NCBI GenBank assembly: GCA_947491755.1
Contig: CANLKV010000004.1
Location: 124,001-188,000 of the forward strand
DNA: 64,000 bases
Source: an uncultured Nonlabens sp.
GTDB taxonomy: Bacteria > Bacteroidota > Bacteroidia > Flavobacteriales > Flavobacteriaceae
Direction of reading: 5' to 3'
In this document: positions 32,580-41,273 of the stretch, one piece after another
Numbering within the stretch: position 1 is the stretch's first letter
Layout: each line of letters starts with the position of its first letter
The notes under the pieces: generated by a model
Database searches by the model: none
What the model was told of the DNA's origin: nothing
What the model saw: only the letters and a program-made list of their open reading frames with translations
Position numbers and translations under genes: made by a program

Positions 32580-33341
32580 TTAATAGTTTAGGCTCAGATG
32601 TGGTCTAACATTGTTGTATGTGTTTATTGATTCTGTAATTAGTTGCTGGAGCTCTTTGCCGGTATTGCACTTGTTTATTAGGAACTCTCCTTTTAGGATA
32701 CCGTTTATCCTTTCTGCCAAGGCATTTTGATAGCAGTCATACCCATCAGTCATTGAGGGTACTGTTTTAGATTTTGCGAGTTCCTCCTGATAGGTCGCCG
32801 AGCAATATTGTAAGCCTCTGTCAGAATGATGTACTAACGATCCTTCGGTTATCATGTTTCTATGAGCCATTTTCATGGCTTCGACCACACTTTCGGCACT
32901 CATATCATCACTTAGGTTATAGCCCATGATCTTTCTGCTATAGGCATCTGTTACCAGGGATAGATAGTGTGTCCTTTCTCTACTTTTGATATATGTTATG
33001 TCACTGACAAAGTACTGCTCTGGACTGCTGGGACTTGCCTGGCTCATCAGGTTGGGGTACTTTCTAAGCCAGTGCTTGGAGTTGGTGGTCTTGGTATAGT
33101 TCTTCCTTGGCCTTACCAGCATGGTTTCAGACCTGAGGTAATCAAAGAAGGCGTCTCTCCCAATCTTGATTCCCTGACGTTTAAAATCAGCTTTCAGTAA
33201 AAAGTATAACTTTCGTGTGCCTACCCTCGGCATTCTTTGACGCACTCTCAGAACCAATGGCTTGATCTTGGCAAGGCTCTCGTCTCTTTCCCTCTGACGT
33301 TTTTCACCTTGATAGATCGCCTGTCTACTGATCCCAAACAA
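32580..33341 (-). CDS. IS3-family transposase OrfB (integrase core, DDE)
   Basis: 253 residues counted from a TTG codon; the frame is open upstream to the frameshift site at 33407-33413 and is probably expressed as an OrfAB fusion. Domains are an HTH_21-like segment, then the rve integrase core with the catalytic Asp in VSDITYIKS, Asp in LVHHSDRGLQYCS and Glu in NALAERINGILKGEF. The reading frame stops after RPHLSLNY; past the stop codon it continues as TPNFIHNKNA, which resembles the usual family tail, so the last ~16 residues may have been lost to a nonsense change. Confidence 0.93.
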   Translation of the reverse strand: MFGISRQAIYQGEKRQRERDESLAKIKPLVLRVRQRMPRVGTRKLYFLLKADFKRQGIKIGRDAFFDYLRSETMLVRPRKNYTKTTNSKHWLRKYPNLMSQASPSSPEQYFVSDITYIKSRERTHYLSLVTDAYSRKIMGYNLSDDMSAESVVEAMKMAHRNMITEGSLVHHSDRGLQYCSATYQEELAKSKTVPSMTDGYDCYQNALAERINGILKGEFLINKCNTGKELQQLITESINTYNNVRPHLSLNY

Positions 33342-33361
33342 TCGACAGCAATGAGCTAGGC

Positions 33362-33757
33362 TTACTGCTCTTTGCTGTCTGACTCGTTGGATTGCTTGGG
33401 TAAATACTTTTTTCTGATCGAGGTTCCATGTTGTTGATCCAAGATATCAATCATCGTATTGAGGATCTCATTCTTTAGCTTCTCATCAGATAAAGCCTTT
33501 TCCAATCTCTTGATTCTCTGGGCTGGGGTCTCTTTCATTCTAATTGAGCTCTTCGCTGGTCGTGGTTTGTTCCAGTCTAAGGTACCGTGTTTTCTGAGCC
33601 ATACCAAAACCGTGCTTCTACCTTGGATACCGTAAGCCTTTTGGGCTTGCTTGTAAGTCATCTCGCCTTTTTCAACTTGGGAGACAACAGCTAGTTTAAA
33701 GCCTAGATTGTAATCGCGTTGAGTGCGCTTCTTACTTGAATTTTCAGAGTCTTTCAT
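33362..33757 (-). CDS. IS3-family transposase OrfA (HTH)
   Basis: 131 residues: N-terminal helix-turn-helix (LGFKLAVVSQVEKGEMTYKQ, AYGIQGRSTVLVWLRKHG) that recognises the terminal repeats, then a leucine-zipper-like coiled coil (RIKRLEKALSDEKLKNEILN). The AGA AAA AAG codons near its end form the -1 slippery heptamer A AAA AAG leading into the orfB frame. Confidence 0.92.
   Translation of the reverse strand: MKDSENSSKKRTQRDYNLGFKLAVVSQVEKGEMTYKQAQKAYGIQGRSTVLVWLRKHGTLDWNKPRPAKSSIRMKETPAQRIKRLEKALSDEKLKNEILNTMIDILDQQHGTSIRKKYLPKQSNESDSKEQ
33407..33413 (-). promoter_or_regulatory. Programmed -1 frameshift heptamer of the IS3 element
   Basis: A AAA AAG on the minus strand, in phase with orfA codons AGA AAA AAG. 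After a -1 slip the frame reads through FTQAIQRVRQQRAVSLAHCC into orfB with no stop, which is the standard IS3 OrfAB mechanism. Confidence 0.8.
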
Positions 33758-33773
33758 AAATAAGCTGAATTTG

Positions 33774-33798
33774 TGTCAACTTATTTCAGGACGGGACA
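33774..33798 (-). repeat. Right terminal inverted repeat of the IS3 element
   Basis: On the minus strand starts TGTCCCGTCCTGAAATAAG and ends in TTGACA, mirroring the left end. Confidence 0.85.
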
Positions 33799-33806
33799 AT
33801 ATACAT

Positions 33807-33838
33807 AAAAAAGCATCCTTTAATCGGGATGCTTTTTT
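33807..33838 (+). terminator. Rho-independent terminator, probably the original end of the SusCD operon
   Basis: AAAAAAGCATCC / GGATGCTTTTTT with an 8-nt loop; works on both strands. It starts 9 bp beyond the right IS end. No gene ends here other than the IS-separated Sus operon, so it is inferred to be that operon's displaced terminator. Confidence 0.8.
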
Positions 33839-33889
33839 ATGGAACAAATTATCGATTGGTTAACTGCGAGAAATACGTCTAAGTAATAC

Positions 33890-33897
33890 TACCTTTG
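33890..33897 (+). promoter_or_regulatory. Promoter -7 element of rlmB
   Basis: TACCTTTG-CCAC-ATG: exact TAnnTTTG with 4 nt to the start codon. No TTG at the usual -33 distance (nearest is 31 nt upstream). Confidence 0.6.
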
Positions 33898-33901
33898 CCA
33901 C

Positions 33902-34636
33902 ATGCAAGAGAAACAACAGATTCATGGGTTACGACCCATTATAGAAGCTATCGAGAGCGGTAAAGAAATTTCTAAAATTTATTTTCTTAAAGAAGGAAAC
34001 GGCGTTCTATTTAATCAATTGAAACGACTTGCAAAACAAGAGTCGATCAATACTTCTTTTGTACCAGAGGAAAAGTTATTCAAGCTAACTAAAGAAAATC
34101 ATCAAGGTGCTGTTGCCGTGTTGTCCCCTGTTTCCTATGCGAGTCTTGAGACCATTCTAGAATCCACAGAGATGGAATCAAATCCTATTTTTCTGCTGTT
34201 AGATGGAATAACAGATGTAGGAAACTATGGTGCTATTATACGAACTGCAGAATGTACAGGAGTCACTGCCATCATCATTTCAGAGAAAGGATCTGCACCT
34301 GTAAATGGCGTTGTCATTAAATCAAGCGCGGGCGCAGTGTTTAATATGTCACTATGTAAGGTAAATCATTTAAAGGATGCCATTTACCTCATGCAAGCTT
34401 ACGGGATATCAATAATTGGAGCTTCAGAAAAAGCTACGGAAACTATTTATACTACCAATCTTAAAAAACCACTGGGACTAGTCATGGGAAGCGAGGACCG
34501 CGGTATAAACCCATCCATATTGAAAATTATAGATCAAACCTATAAACTACCTATGCTAGGAAAAATTGCATCGCTTAACGTTTCGGTTGCTTGTGGTGCT
34601 ACACTATACGAGGCCGTTCGCCAGCGCCAGCAATAA
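33902..34636 (+). CDS. rlmB: 23S rRNA (guanosine-2'-O-)-methyltransferase RlmB (SpoU/TrmH family)
   Basis: 244 residues: N-terminal substrate-binding domain (IHGLRPIIEAIESGKEISKI), then the knotted SPOUT domain with motif 1 DGITDVGNYGAIIRTAECTG (Asn-x-Gly-x-x-x-R), motif 2 LGLVMGSEDRGI and motif 3 LPMLGKIASLNVSVACGATL. Probably methylates the peptidyl-transferase loop guanosine (G2251 in E. coli). Single-gene transcript with a promoter element 4 nt before the ATG. Confidence 0.93.
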   Translation: MQEKQQIHGLRPIIEAIESGKEISKIYFLKEGNGVLFNQLKRLAKQESINTSFVPEEKLFKLTKENHQGAVAVLSPVSYASLETILESTEMESNPIFLLLDGITDVGNYGAIIRTAECTGVTAIIISEKGSAPVNGVVIKSSAGAVFNMSLCKVNHLKDAIYLMQAYGISIIGASEKATETIYTTNLKKPLGLVMGSEDRGINPSILKIIDQTYKLPMLGKIASLNVSVACGATLYEAVRQRQQ

Positions 34637-34638
34637 CC

Positions 34639-35340
34639 TTATTCTTCCTCGTCCAGCTTGTGTAGTTCCTCTACAGGTAGCGGAGAAAAGTTACCATTTT
34701 TATCAAACTGCATGAGAAACCACCTCTCGTCATGGGACAGTGGATTTTCAACGACTGATTTGATACTATGCTGTGCTGACTTGGGTATTTTGATAAAGAC
34801 TGACATTAACAATCCAGCAATAGCACCGCACAGGTGTCCCTCCCATGATATACCAGGATCTACCGGTAAAACATACCATACCAGACTGCCGTAGAAAAAA
34901 ACGACAATCAAACTGGCTACTATATGCCTGTATTTATACATCCCAATACCTTTAAAAAATATAAAACTGGCTAATGTGTACACCATTCCGCTAGCTCCTA
35001 TATGGTAGGCCTGCCTTGCTACCATCCATGTAAATAATCCCGATAAGAACCATCCTAAAAACAATACCCGATAACAAACTCTAGCAGGGTAAAATGTAAA
35101 CAGAAGCCACGTTAATACTGCAACTGGCACCGTATTGCTCCATAAGTGCGAGATCCCAGAATGAATCAAGGGCGATGTTAAAATACCTATAGCTCCATCT
35201 ATGGATCGAGGGTAAATCCCATAGGGTGTAAAATCAGTAACCAGGCGTTTTTCTAACCAGAAAGCCAGCCAGATAACCAGCACACTCAACACGGCGGGAA
35301 TTAGCGTATATTCTACTCTGTTTTGAATGTCTGATTTCAC
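34639..35340 (-). CDS. Rhomboid-family intramembrane serine protease
   Basis: 233 residues with six predicted membrane segments. The catalytic Ser is in HIGASGMVYTLASF and the catalytic His in WEGHLCGAIAGLL on the last helix; the HSGISHLWSNTV segment corresponds to the conserved N-terminal His/Asn region. The start is a GTG at 35340; no in-frame ATG is available close by. It converges on rlmB with 2 bp between stops. Substrates unknown. Confidence 0.9.
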   Translation of the reverse strand: MKSDIQNRVEYTLIPAVLSVLVIWLAFWLEKRLVTDFTPYGIYPRSIDGAIGILTSPLIHSGISHLWSNTVPVAVLTWLLFTFYPARVCYRVLFLGWFLSGLFTWMVARQAYHIGASGMVYTLASFIFFKGIGMYKYRHIVASLIVVFFYGSLVWYVLPVDPGISWEGHLCGAIAGLLMSVFIKIPKSAQHSIKSVVENPLSHDERWFLMQFDKNGNFSPLPVEELHKLDEEE

Positions 35341-35427
35341 TTTAATTATATATCAAATTGCTGACCCTACTGATGGTTATGAACTATTGTCATAGATTTG
35401 AGGACAAAAGGCGCAAAAAATAAATTT

Positions 35428-36723
35428 ATGTCAATAATACCACTGGCAGAACGAATAAGACCTAAAAATCTAAAAGACTATTTGAGTCAATCTCATCTGG
35501 TAGGTAAGAAAGGAACCCTGCGCAATCATATCCTAAATGGAACAATACCTTCATTGATTTTATGGGGTCCACCTGGCACTGGTAAAACTACACTTGCCGA
35601 GATTATAGCTATAGAGTCAAAGCGCCCATTTTACACATTAAGTGCTATCAATAGTGGAGTCAAGGACATAAGAGAGGTCATTGAAAAGGCAAAAAGTGCG
35701 GGAGGTATGTTCACACAGAAAAACCCAATCCTTTTTATTGATGAGATCCACAGGTTCAGTAAATCACAACAAGATTCCCTGCTAGCAGCGGTAGAACGTG
35801 GTTGGATCACTTTGATAGGTGCGACTACAGAAAACCCCAGCTTTGAGGTAATCCCTGCCCTATTGTCCAGGTGCCAGGTCTATGTTTTAGACGCTTTCGC
35901 GAAAGCGGACCTCATACAGCTTCTAGAAAGGGCTATTGCAATTGATGTAGAACTGAAAAAAAAGAACATTTCTCTCAAAGAAACGAATGCATTGCTGCGT
36001 ATAAGCGGTGGCGACGCTAGAAAATTACTCAACGTTTTTGAGCTTGTGGTAAATGCACACGACGGAAGCAAAATAATAATTGATGATGAGCTGGTATACA
36101 GTCAGGTCCAATCGAATCCTTCCAGATACGATAAATCGGGTGAGCAACACTACGACATTATCAGTGCATTTATAAAATCTATACGCGGCAGTGATCCAAA
36201 TGCTGCTGTTTACTGGCTAGCCAGGATGATTGAGGGTGGTGAAGATCTTAAATTTATTGCCAGAAGGCTGCTTATACTCGCTAGTGAAGACATAGGAAAC
36301 GCCAATCCTACCGCGCTAATCATGGCTAATAATTGTTTTCAAGCGGTGACTACTATAGGCTACCCTGAGTCACGCATCATTTTGAGTCAATGTGCGATCT
36401 ATCTAGCGACAAGTATAAAAAGTAATGCAAGCTATACAGCAATAGGAAAGGCACAACAATTGGTAAAGCAAACAGGTGATCTACCCGTACCACTAGGACT
36501 GCGCAATGCTCCATCAAAACTCATGACAGAATTGGGGTACGGCGAGAATTATAAATATGCACATGACAGCCCAGGCAATTTTGCTTTTAATGATTTTTTA
36601 CCTGTTGAGATAAGTGGCAGTATTTTATTCGAGCCGGGTGATAATCCTAGGGAGAACTCTCAAAGAGATTTTTTAATTAAACGGTGGAAAAAGCATTATA
36701 ATTATGAAAGAAGCAAGGAATGA
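35428..36723 (+). CDS. rarA: Replication-associated recombination protein A (RarA/MgsA AAA ATPase)
   Basis: 431 residues from the ATG at 35428 ([20 protein letters not shown]); an upstream TTG at 35398 is in frame but adds a non-conserved lysine-rich stretch. Walker A GPPGTGKT, Walker B FIDEIHRF, sensor [18 protein letters not shown], and the C-terminal MgsA tetramerisation domain ([31 protein letters not shown]). Acts at stalled replication forks. The 3' end overlaps the convergent HAD gene by 22 bp. Palindrome copy 5 encodes DAFAKAD right after the sensor region. Confidence 0.95.
   Translation: MSIIPLAERIRPKNLKDYLSQSHLVGKKGTLRNHILNGTIPSLILWGPPGTGKTTLAEIIAIESKRPFYTLSAINSGVKDIREVIEKAKSAGGMFTQKNPILFIDEIHRFSKSQQDSLLAAVERGWITLIGATTENPSFEVIPALLSRCQVYVLDAFAKADLIQLLERAIAIDVELKKKNISLKETNALLRISGGDARKLLNVFELVVNAHDGSKIIIDDELVYSQVQSNPSRYDKSGEQHYDIISAFIKSIRGSDPNAAVYWLARMIEGGEDLKFIARRLLILASEDIGNANPTALIMANNCFQAVTTIGYPESRIILSQCAIYLATSIKSNASYTAIGKAQQLVKQTGDLPVPLGLRNAPSKLMTELGYGENYKYAHDSPGNFAFNDFLPVEISGSILFEPGDNPRENSQRDFLIKRWKKHYNYERSKE
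35892..35907. repeat. Dispersed palindrome copy 5 (in rarA)
   Basis: CGCTTTCGCGAAAGCG, perfect 16 bp, read as D-A-F-A-K-A. Confidence 0.95.
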
Positions 36724-37400
36724 ATCTGACTCAAGTCATTCACAAACGGTTCTCCCTGCGGGATTTGCTCTTCAGTGGTGTGAAACCAGATGGTTCTAAG
36801 TCCTGCCTTACGGGCGCCTAGTATATCTGCCTCATAGCTATCCCCTATCATTACACTATTTGCCGTTGCCGCTCCAGTCTCTTGCATAGCCTTTTGAAAT
36901 ATAGCTGAATCTGGTTTTTTAGTTTTTGCAGTTTCTGCGGTAAGGACATATTCAAAGTATTTGTTCAGACCTGAGTTTTTCATCTTGTTTGCTTGCACCT
37001 CGTCAAAACCATTTGTAATAATATGCAGCTGATAATGCTTTTTAAGTTGTTCTAGTGACTCAATACAATTGGGAAACAAGTGGTTGTGTAAAGGCAAATA
37101 ATCTAAATATAAATCGGCCATCTTCAGGATTTCTTCATCTTTCACGGTAAAGTTACATGCATCAAAGGTGTCTTTGAGTCTCCGATATCTCAGTTCTTCT
37201 TTTGACAGTTCGTTGTTTCTAAATCTGCGCCAGTAGATTAGATTAAGTGGCTCATAATGTGCAATAAATATCTCTAGATCAAGCACGATTGATTGCTCTT
37301 TAAATATTTGTGCATATGCCATTTTGCTATTCTTATCAAAATCCCACAAGGTGTGATCTAAGTCAAAAAATAGATGCTCCACTCCTTTAAAATTATTCAT
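36702..37400 (-). CDS. HAD-family hydrolase, YjjG-type pyrimidine nucleotidase
   Basis: 232 residues: motif I FFDLDHTLWDF (nucleophile and acid Asp), motif II IITNG, motif III Lys in KTKKPDSAIF and motif IV MIGDSYEADILGARKAG. The LWDFDKNS start and length match the YjjG/YfnB nucleotidase group, which removes phosphate from non-canonical pyrimidine nucleotides. Last gene of the yaaA-radC-deacetylase-like operon; overlaps it by 8 bp. Confidence 0.85.
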   Translation of the reverse strand: MNNFKGVEHLFFDLDHTLWDFDKNSKMAYAQIFKEQSIVLDLEIFIAHYEPLNLIYWRRFRNNELSKEELRYRRLKDTFDACNFTVKDEEILKMADLYLDYLPLHNHLFPNCIESLEQLKKHYQLHIITNGFDEVQANKMKNSGLNKYFEYVLTAETAKTKKPDSAIFQKAMQETGAATANSVMIGDSYEADILGARKAGLRTIWFHTTEEQIPQGEPFVNDLSQIHSLLLS

Positions 37401-38694
37401 CGATTGTATTTTCTAATATTTCTAGAGCATGGCTTTTTACTTCTTTGTCAAAATGCTCGTAATAAAACTGAATGACAAAGTTACCATTAACCTCTTCTAC
37501 TTGTTGCTGTAATTTCTTTAATACAGCTAATTGCCCACTTCTTGTTTTATGAGTCAAACTATTGTAATGCACGGTATATGGATGTATCAGCAGTGGTGTT
37601 TGAACCTCAAAATCAAGATCATAGAAGTAAAATGGATAACATGTGGAGGCTCTAAAACCTGGCTGATCTACATATCCCATGCTATAATCCTCCATAGTTT
37701 TTGTATCTACTAGTAGTTTATAATGTCCAGGCATACTAATTTTTGAATAAGCTGCCATGGTATGTTTTAATGGGCGCTTTACTAGTTCTTCAAATCGCTT
37801 TTCTTCAATTGCTATATCTTGTGCTGCAGTATTTGAAGAGAATCGCAGGCCTACCTTTACGTAATCTGCAATGTGCTTGATAGCCTCTACATAACTTTTA
37901 CTTTTGTAAGTTACACCAGTGTTGAAATCATTATAGTTCCCTAAGTGAAAGAAAAAAATCATTAACGGTATGTTTTCTTTCACCTTGTTTCTTGTCAAAC
38001 GCAGTTTTTTAAATTTTGATAAAATCTCAATACTATTGTCATAAGGATCTTCTGTGAAATTCATCAATGCTTTCAATTGATACCATGCTTTACGCAATTG
38101 CAACTTTTTCAAGTGACGCCATAAAAATGTGGTATTTACAATGATGCCTCTCTTGCTGTATTTATTAAAACTAGCTACTTCTATACCTATAGTTTGTCGC
38201 AATTTATTCTTTTGACCCGCCTCTGGCGTACCTAGCAGCAATCGAGCGAATTTTTTAATCCATAAATCAATCAATGGTTTATCTAAAAAATCATTTTTAA
38301 ACGCAAGACTTTCTTGAGGACTGTATCTTCCCTGCTCGTCTTTTACTTGTGGAAAATATTCTTCATATCTAGTTATGAGATAAAAGGAAGCAGCAAAAAT
38401 ATCGAAAGGAACATCGCTCCTTTCTGGCGCAGGAAAGAACGCTGGCAAGTCGTCCCAGTATACCATTTCTATATCTTGATTCTCAATACCTTGCTCACTC
38501 AAAAGGCCATGTGCCCATATAAAGGTTTCTTCACCTAACGGCTTTTTTCCATAAGAGAACTTTGTTCCTTCATGACTTACAAAGACATTAAGCTCATCTG
38601 TAATTTGATAGTCTATTTGTAAAATTCTACGAAAGATATGCTTGAATATATACTGCTTTCTAGCAGTCAGATCTGGGCAGTAGATTAAAATCAT
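37393..38694 (-). CDS. Polysaccharide-deacetylase-like protein (DUF7033-type), probably inactive
   Basis: 433 residues. The N-terminal half (YDLT-like start, YWDDLPAFFPAPERSDVPFD, ASFYLITRYEEYFP) and the C-terminal DYSMGYVDQPGFRASTCYPF with FYFYDLDFEVQTPL belong to the Bacteroidota polysaccharide deacetylase group. The metal/catalytic blocks that relatives carry are altered: the acidic DxD-type strand is replaced by IGIEVASFN, the GIHPSY block by VGLRFSS, and the SRxH block by HTMAAYSK. The fold is probably kept but deacetylase chemistry lost. Overlaps radC by 4 bp and the HAD gene by 8 bp. Confidence 0.8.
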   Translation of the reverse strand: MILIYCPDLTARKQYIFKHIFRRILQIDYQITDELNVFVSHEGTKFSYGKKPLGEETFIWAHGLLSEQGIENQDIEMVYWDDLPAFFPAPERSDVPFDIFAASFYLITRYEEYFPQVKDEQGRYSPQESLAFKNDFLDKPLIDLWIKKFARLLLGTPEAGQKNKLRQTIGIEVASFNKYSKRGIIVNTTFLWRHLKKLQLRKAWYQLKALMNFTEDPYDNSIEILSKFKKLRLTRNKVKENIPLMIFFFHLGNYNDFNTGVTYKSKSYVEAIKHIADYVKVGLRFSSNTAAQDIAIEEKRFEELVKRPLKHTMAAYSKISMPGHYKLLVDTKTMEDYSMGYVDQPGFRASTCYPFYFYDLDFEVQTPLLIHPYTVHYNSLTHKTRSGQLAVLKKLQQQVEEVNGNFVIQFYYEHFDKEVKSHALEILENTIDE

Positions 38695-39392
38695 ATGACG
38701 TTACCGTTATCTGCAAAACTGTAATAGTCACGCTGGGTTATAATTAAATGATCTAGCAGTTTAATGTCTAAAGTCTTACCTGCTTCTTTAATTTTATCCG
38801 TAATATTTATATCTGGACTACTAGGCTTTAAACTACCGCTAGGATGATTATGAGCAATGATTACGGCAACCGCTCCAGCGGCAATAGCTTTTTTAAATAA
38901 CAAACGGCTATCTACATGAGTGGCAGTTATTCCACCTTTACTTATTTGATGTTTCTCTAGTACGTTATGACTATTATCCATAAGCATCACCCAAAATTCC
39001 TCGTGAGGTAGTTCTCCTATCAAGGGTTGCATGATCTTAAATGCATCGTTACTACAAGTAATTTTAAAGAGCCTTTCTGGCTCTTCCATGGCTCTACGTC
39101 GACCCAGCTCCATAGCTGCTGCAATGGTTATAGCCTTTGCTTCTCCTATGCCCTTATGGATCATAAGTTCTTTGAGTGTGCGTTTGCCTAGTTGTTGCAG
39201 GGATTGATTTGCCTCATTCAATAAAGCTCTACTTAAATCTACAGCACTTATATTAACAGTACCACTACCTAAAAGAATAGCGAGAAGTTCTGCATCGCTT
39301 AAACTGCGACTGCCGTTGTTGACCAATTTTTCTCTAGGTTGATCATTTTCTGACCAGTCTTTTATAGATAGGTATGACTGTTTAGCTTTCAT
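38691..39392 (-). CDS. radC: RadC-family protein with JAB/MPN metalloprotease-like domain
   Basis: 233 residues: helix-hairpin-helix N-terminus (LSDAELLAILLGSGT, ELMIHKGIGEAKAITIAAAM) and the JAMM motif HNHPSGSLKPSSPD near residue 180, with the upstream Glu in the strand WVMLMDNSHNVL region. The family was once linked to DNA repair; its biochemical role is not settled. Seven bp downstream of yaaA. Confidence 0.93.
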   Translation of the reverse strand: MKAKQSYLSIKDWSENDQPREKLVNNGSRSLSDAELLAILLGSGTVNISAVDLSRALLNEANQSLQQLGKRTLKELMIHKGIGEAKAITIAAAMELGRRRAMEEPERLFKITCSNDAFKIMQPLIGELPHEEFWVMLMDNSHNVLEKHQISKGGITATHVDSRLLFKKAIAAGAVAVIIAHNHPSGSLKPSSPDINITDKIKEAGKTLDIKLLDHLIITQRDYYSFADNGNVI

Positions 39393-39399
39393 TTAGTAA

Positions 39400-40161
39400 C
39401 TATCTAGTAAATACTGGCTCGTTTTCTTTCTGGGTATCTTTCTCACTATAGTGATAACCATCCTGATCGAATGAAAGAATATCATCTACAGAATTTGCTC
39501 TTTTTTCTACTAAAAACCTCGCCATGGTACCACGTGCCTTTTTAGCATAAAAGGAAATAATTTTAAGCTTACCGTTTTTGTAGTCCTTAAATACTGGTGA
39601 TATTACCTCACTATGTAAATTCTTTACATCAATTGCTTTAAAATACTCGTTACTTGCAAGGTTCACCAGAAGTTCATCGCTGGACATCTCTTCATTGAGC
39701 TGTGGTGTTATTTTATCTTTCCAAAATTCATACAAGTCATTGTGCTTTTCGATAGCTAGCTTAGTTCCCATTTCAAGACGATAAGGTTGCAATAAATCTA
39801 GCGGTCTCAAGACCCCATACATTCCAGATAGAATACGCAAACGATCTTGCGCAGCATCGATCAAGTCTTCAGGCAAGGTATAAGCATCGAGACCCGTGTA
39901 GACATCGCCCGAGAAAGCATACATGGCTGGCCTTGCATTTGATAGTGAGAAGTCTGGTTCAAAAGCTTTGTAACGTTGATAATTAAGATCTGCAAGTTTC
40001 TCTGATATTCCCATTAATGTTTGAATATCCTTTTTAGATTGACGTTCAAGTTTTGCATTGATCTTACGAGCCTCGTCGACAAAATACGGCTGTGTTGATT
40101 TATCAACGGGTAACGTTGTTTCATAGTCCAGCGACTTTGCTGGGGAAAGTAAAATTTTCAT
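39400..40161 (-). CDS. yaaA: Peroxide stress resistance protein YaaA (DUF328)
   Basis: 253 residues: [74 protein letters not shown] and the Lys/Arg-rich C-terminal [15 protein letters not shown] are the family signature. In E. coli it limits intracellular iron under H2O2 stress. First gene of a four-gene minus-strand operon; grouping with radC suggests a damage-response theme. Confidence 0.94.
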   Translation of the reverse strand: MKILLSPAKSLDYETTLPVDKSTQPYFVDEARKINAKLERQSKKDIQTLMGISEKLADLNYQRYKAFEPDFSLSNARPAMYAFSGDVYTGLDAYTLPEDLIDAAQDRLRILSGMYGVLRPLDLLQPYRLEMGTKLAIEKHNDLYEFWKDKITPQLNEEMSSDELLVNLASNEYFKAIDVKNLHSEVISPVFKDYKNGKLKIISFYAKKARGTMARFLVEKRANSVDDILSFDQDGYHYSEKDTQKENEPVFTR

Positions 40162-40229
40162 GCGATCATTTTAAACCTCTAAAATAATCATTGAAAACGA
40201 TACAAGTGAGAAAGATTAGATGTGTTTAT

Positions 40230-41273
40230 CTATTGCTCCATCAGTGAATTTGAGGCGTAGTTGCGCCATTTCTCAATACAAGCACTCATGTCTTCTGGTA
40301 AATCGCTTGAAAATTGCATCCATTTACCAGTTGATGGGTGTTCAAAACCCAGTGTTCGTGCATGCAATGCTTGTCTAGGTAGCACCTTGAAACAATTGTC
40401 CACAAACTGCTTGTACTTTGTAAAGTTGGTGCCCTTTAAAATACGATCACCACCATAACGCTCATCATTAAATAGCGTGTGCCCTATATATTTCAAGTGT
40501 ACTCTTATTTGATGAGTTCTACCTGTTTCTAGTTTACATTTTACAACGCTTACATAACCCAGATCTTCAATCACCTCATAATGCGTGACTGCAGGCTTAC
40601 CTTTATCACTATCTTCTCCTTCCCAGACTGTATTTTGTAATCTATTCTTAGGATGACGGCCTATATTTCCTTCTATGGTTCCAGATGGGTCCTTAAAATT
40701 GCCCCATGCAATAGCTATGTATTCCCTCTCGCTAGTTTTTGCAGCAAACTGTGCAGATAAATGTACCATGGCTTGCTCTGTCTTTGCAATGACTAGTAGA
40801 CCACTGGTATCCTTATCTATTCGATGCACTAGGCCAGGGCGATTGCTGGAATTATTGGGCAAATTTTCAAAATGATAAATCAATGCATTTATTAAGGTCC
40901 CAGAATAATTTCCGTGACCTGGATGAACCACCATCCCAGCAGGCTTGTTTACTACAACAATAGTATCATCTTCATACACGATGTCTAGCGGAATTTTCTC
41001 TGCTATCAACAGGTTTTCATGGGGCGGATGGTTAAGCATTACCTTAATATCATCGCCAGGTTTTACCTTATAATTGCTTTTTACTATAACATCATTTGCT
41101 CTAACAGACCCTTCTTTGATGGCGCTTTGTATTTTGCTGCGGGTACTGTTTTCAATAAAATTCATTAAGAATTTATCAACTCTCAACGGGACTTGTCCAC
41201 TACTGGCAGTAAAATGATAATGTTCATGCAGATGGTCTTCATCCATGTCTGCATCATAGCTATTCTGCATCAT
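40230..41273 (-). CDS. RluA-family pseudouridine synthase (RluD-like)
   Basis: 347 residues: S4 domain (LRVDKFLMNFIENSTRSKIQ ... VRANDVIVKSNYKVKPGDDI), then the catalytic domain with the essential Asp in GLVHRIDKDTSGLLVIAKTE and the C-terminal RTHQIRVHLKYIGHTLFND. Length and the S4 domain favour RluD (helix 69 of 23S rRNA) over RluA/C. Its first 14 bp overlap the PASTA gene upstream. Confidence 0.92.
   Translation of the reverse strand: MMQNSYDADMDEDHLHEHYHFTASSGQVPLRVDKFLMNFIENSTRSKIQSAIKEGSVRANDVIVKSNYKVKPGDDIKVMLNHPPHENLLIAEKIPLDIVYEDDTIVVVNKPAGMVVHPGHGNYSGTLINALIYHFENLPNNSSNRPGLVHRIDKDTSGLLVIAKTEQAMVHLSAQFAAKTSEREYIAIAWGNFKDPSGTIEGNIGRHPKNRLQNTVWEGEDSDKGKPAVTHYEVIEDLGYVSVVKCKLETGRTHQIRVHLKYIGHTLFNDERYGGDRILKGTNFTKYKQFVDNCFKVLPRQALHARTLGFEHPSTGKWMQFSSDLPEDMSACIEKWRNYASNSLMEQ

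Larger units (their letters stand above)
32484..33798 (-). mobile_element. IS3-family insertion sequence, 1315 bp
   Basis: Two imperfect terminal inverted repeats of 25 bp (32484-32508 and 33774-33798) begin TGT and share CGTCCT, AAATA and TTGACA. They enclose orfA and orfB on the minus strand, with an A AAA AAG frameshift site between. 5'-TG...CA-3' ends fit the IS3 family. No 3-4 bp target duplication is visible (left flank CGT, right flank ATA). All three DDE residues are present, so it may be active. Confidence 0.92.

Noticed and set aside
32967..33200. 77-residue plus-strand ORF in the IS
   Set aside because: Antisense to the integrase core of orfB; a shadow of the conserved frame.
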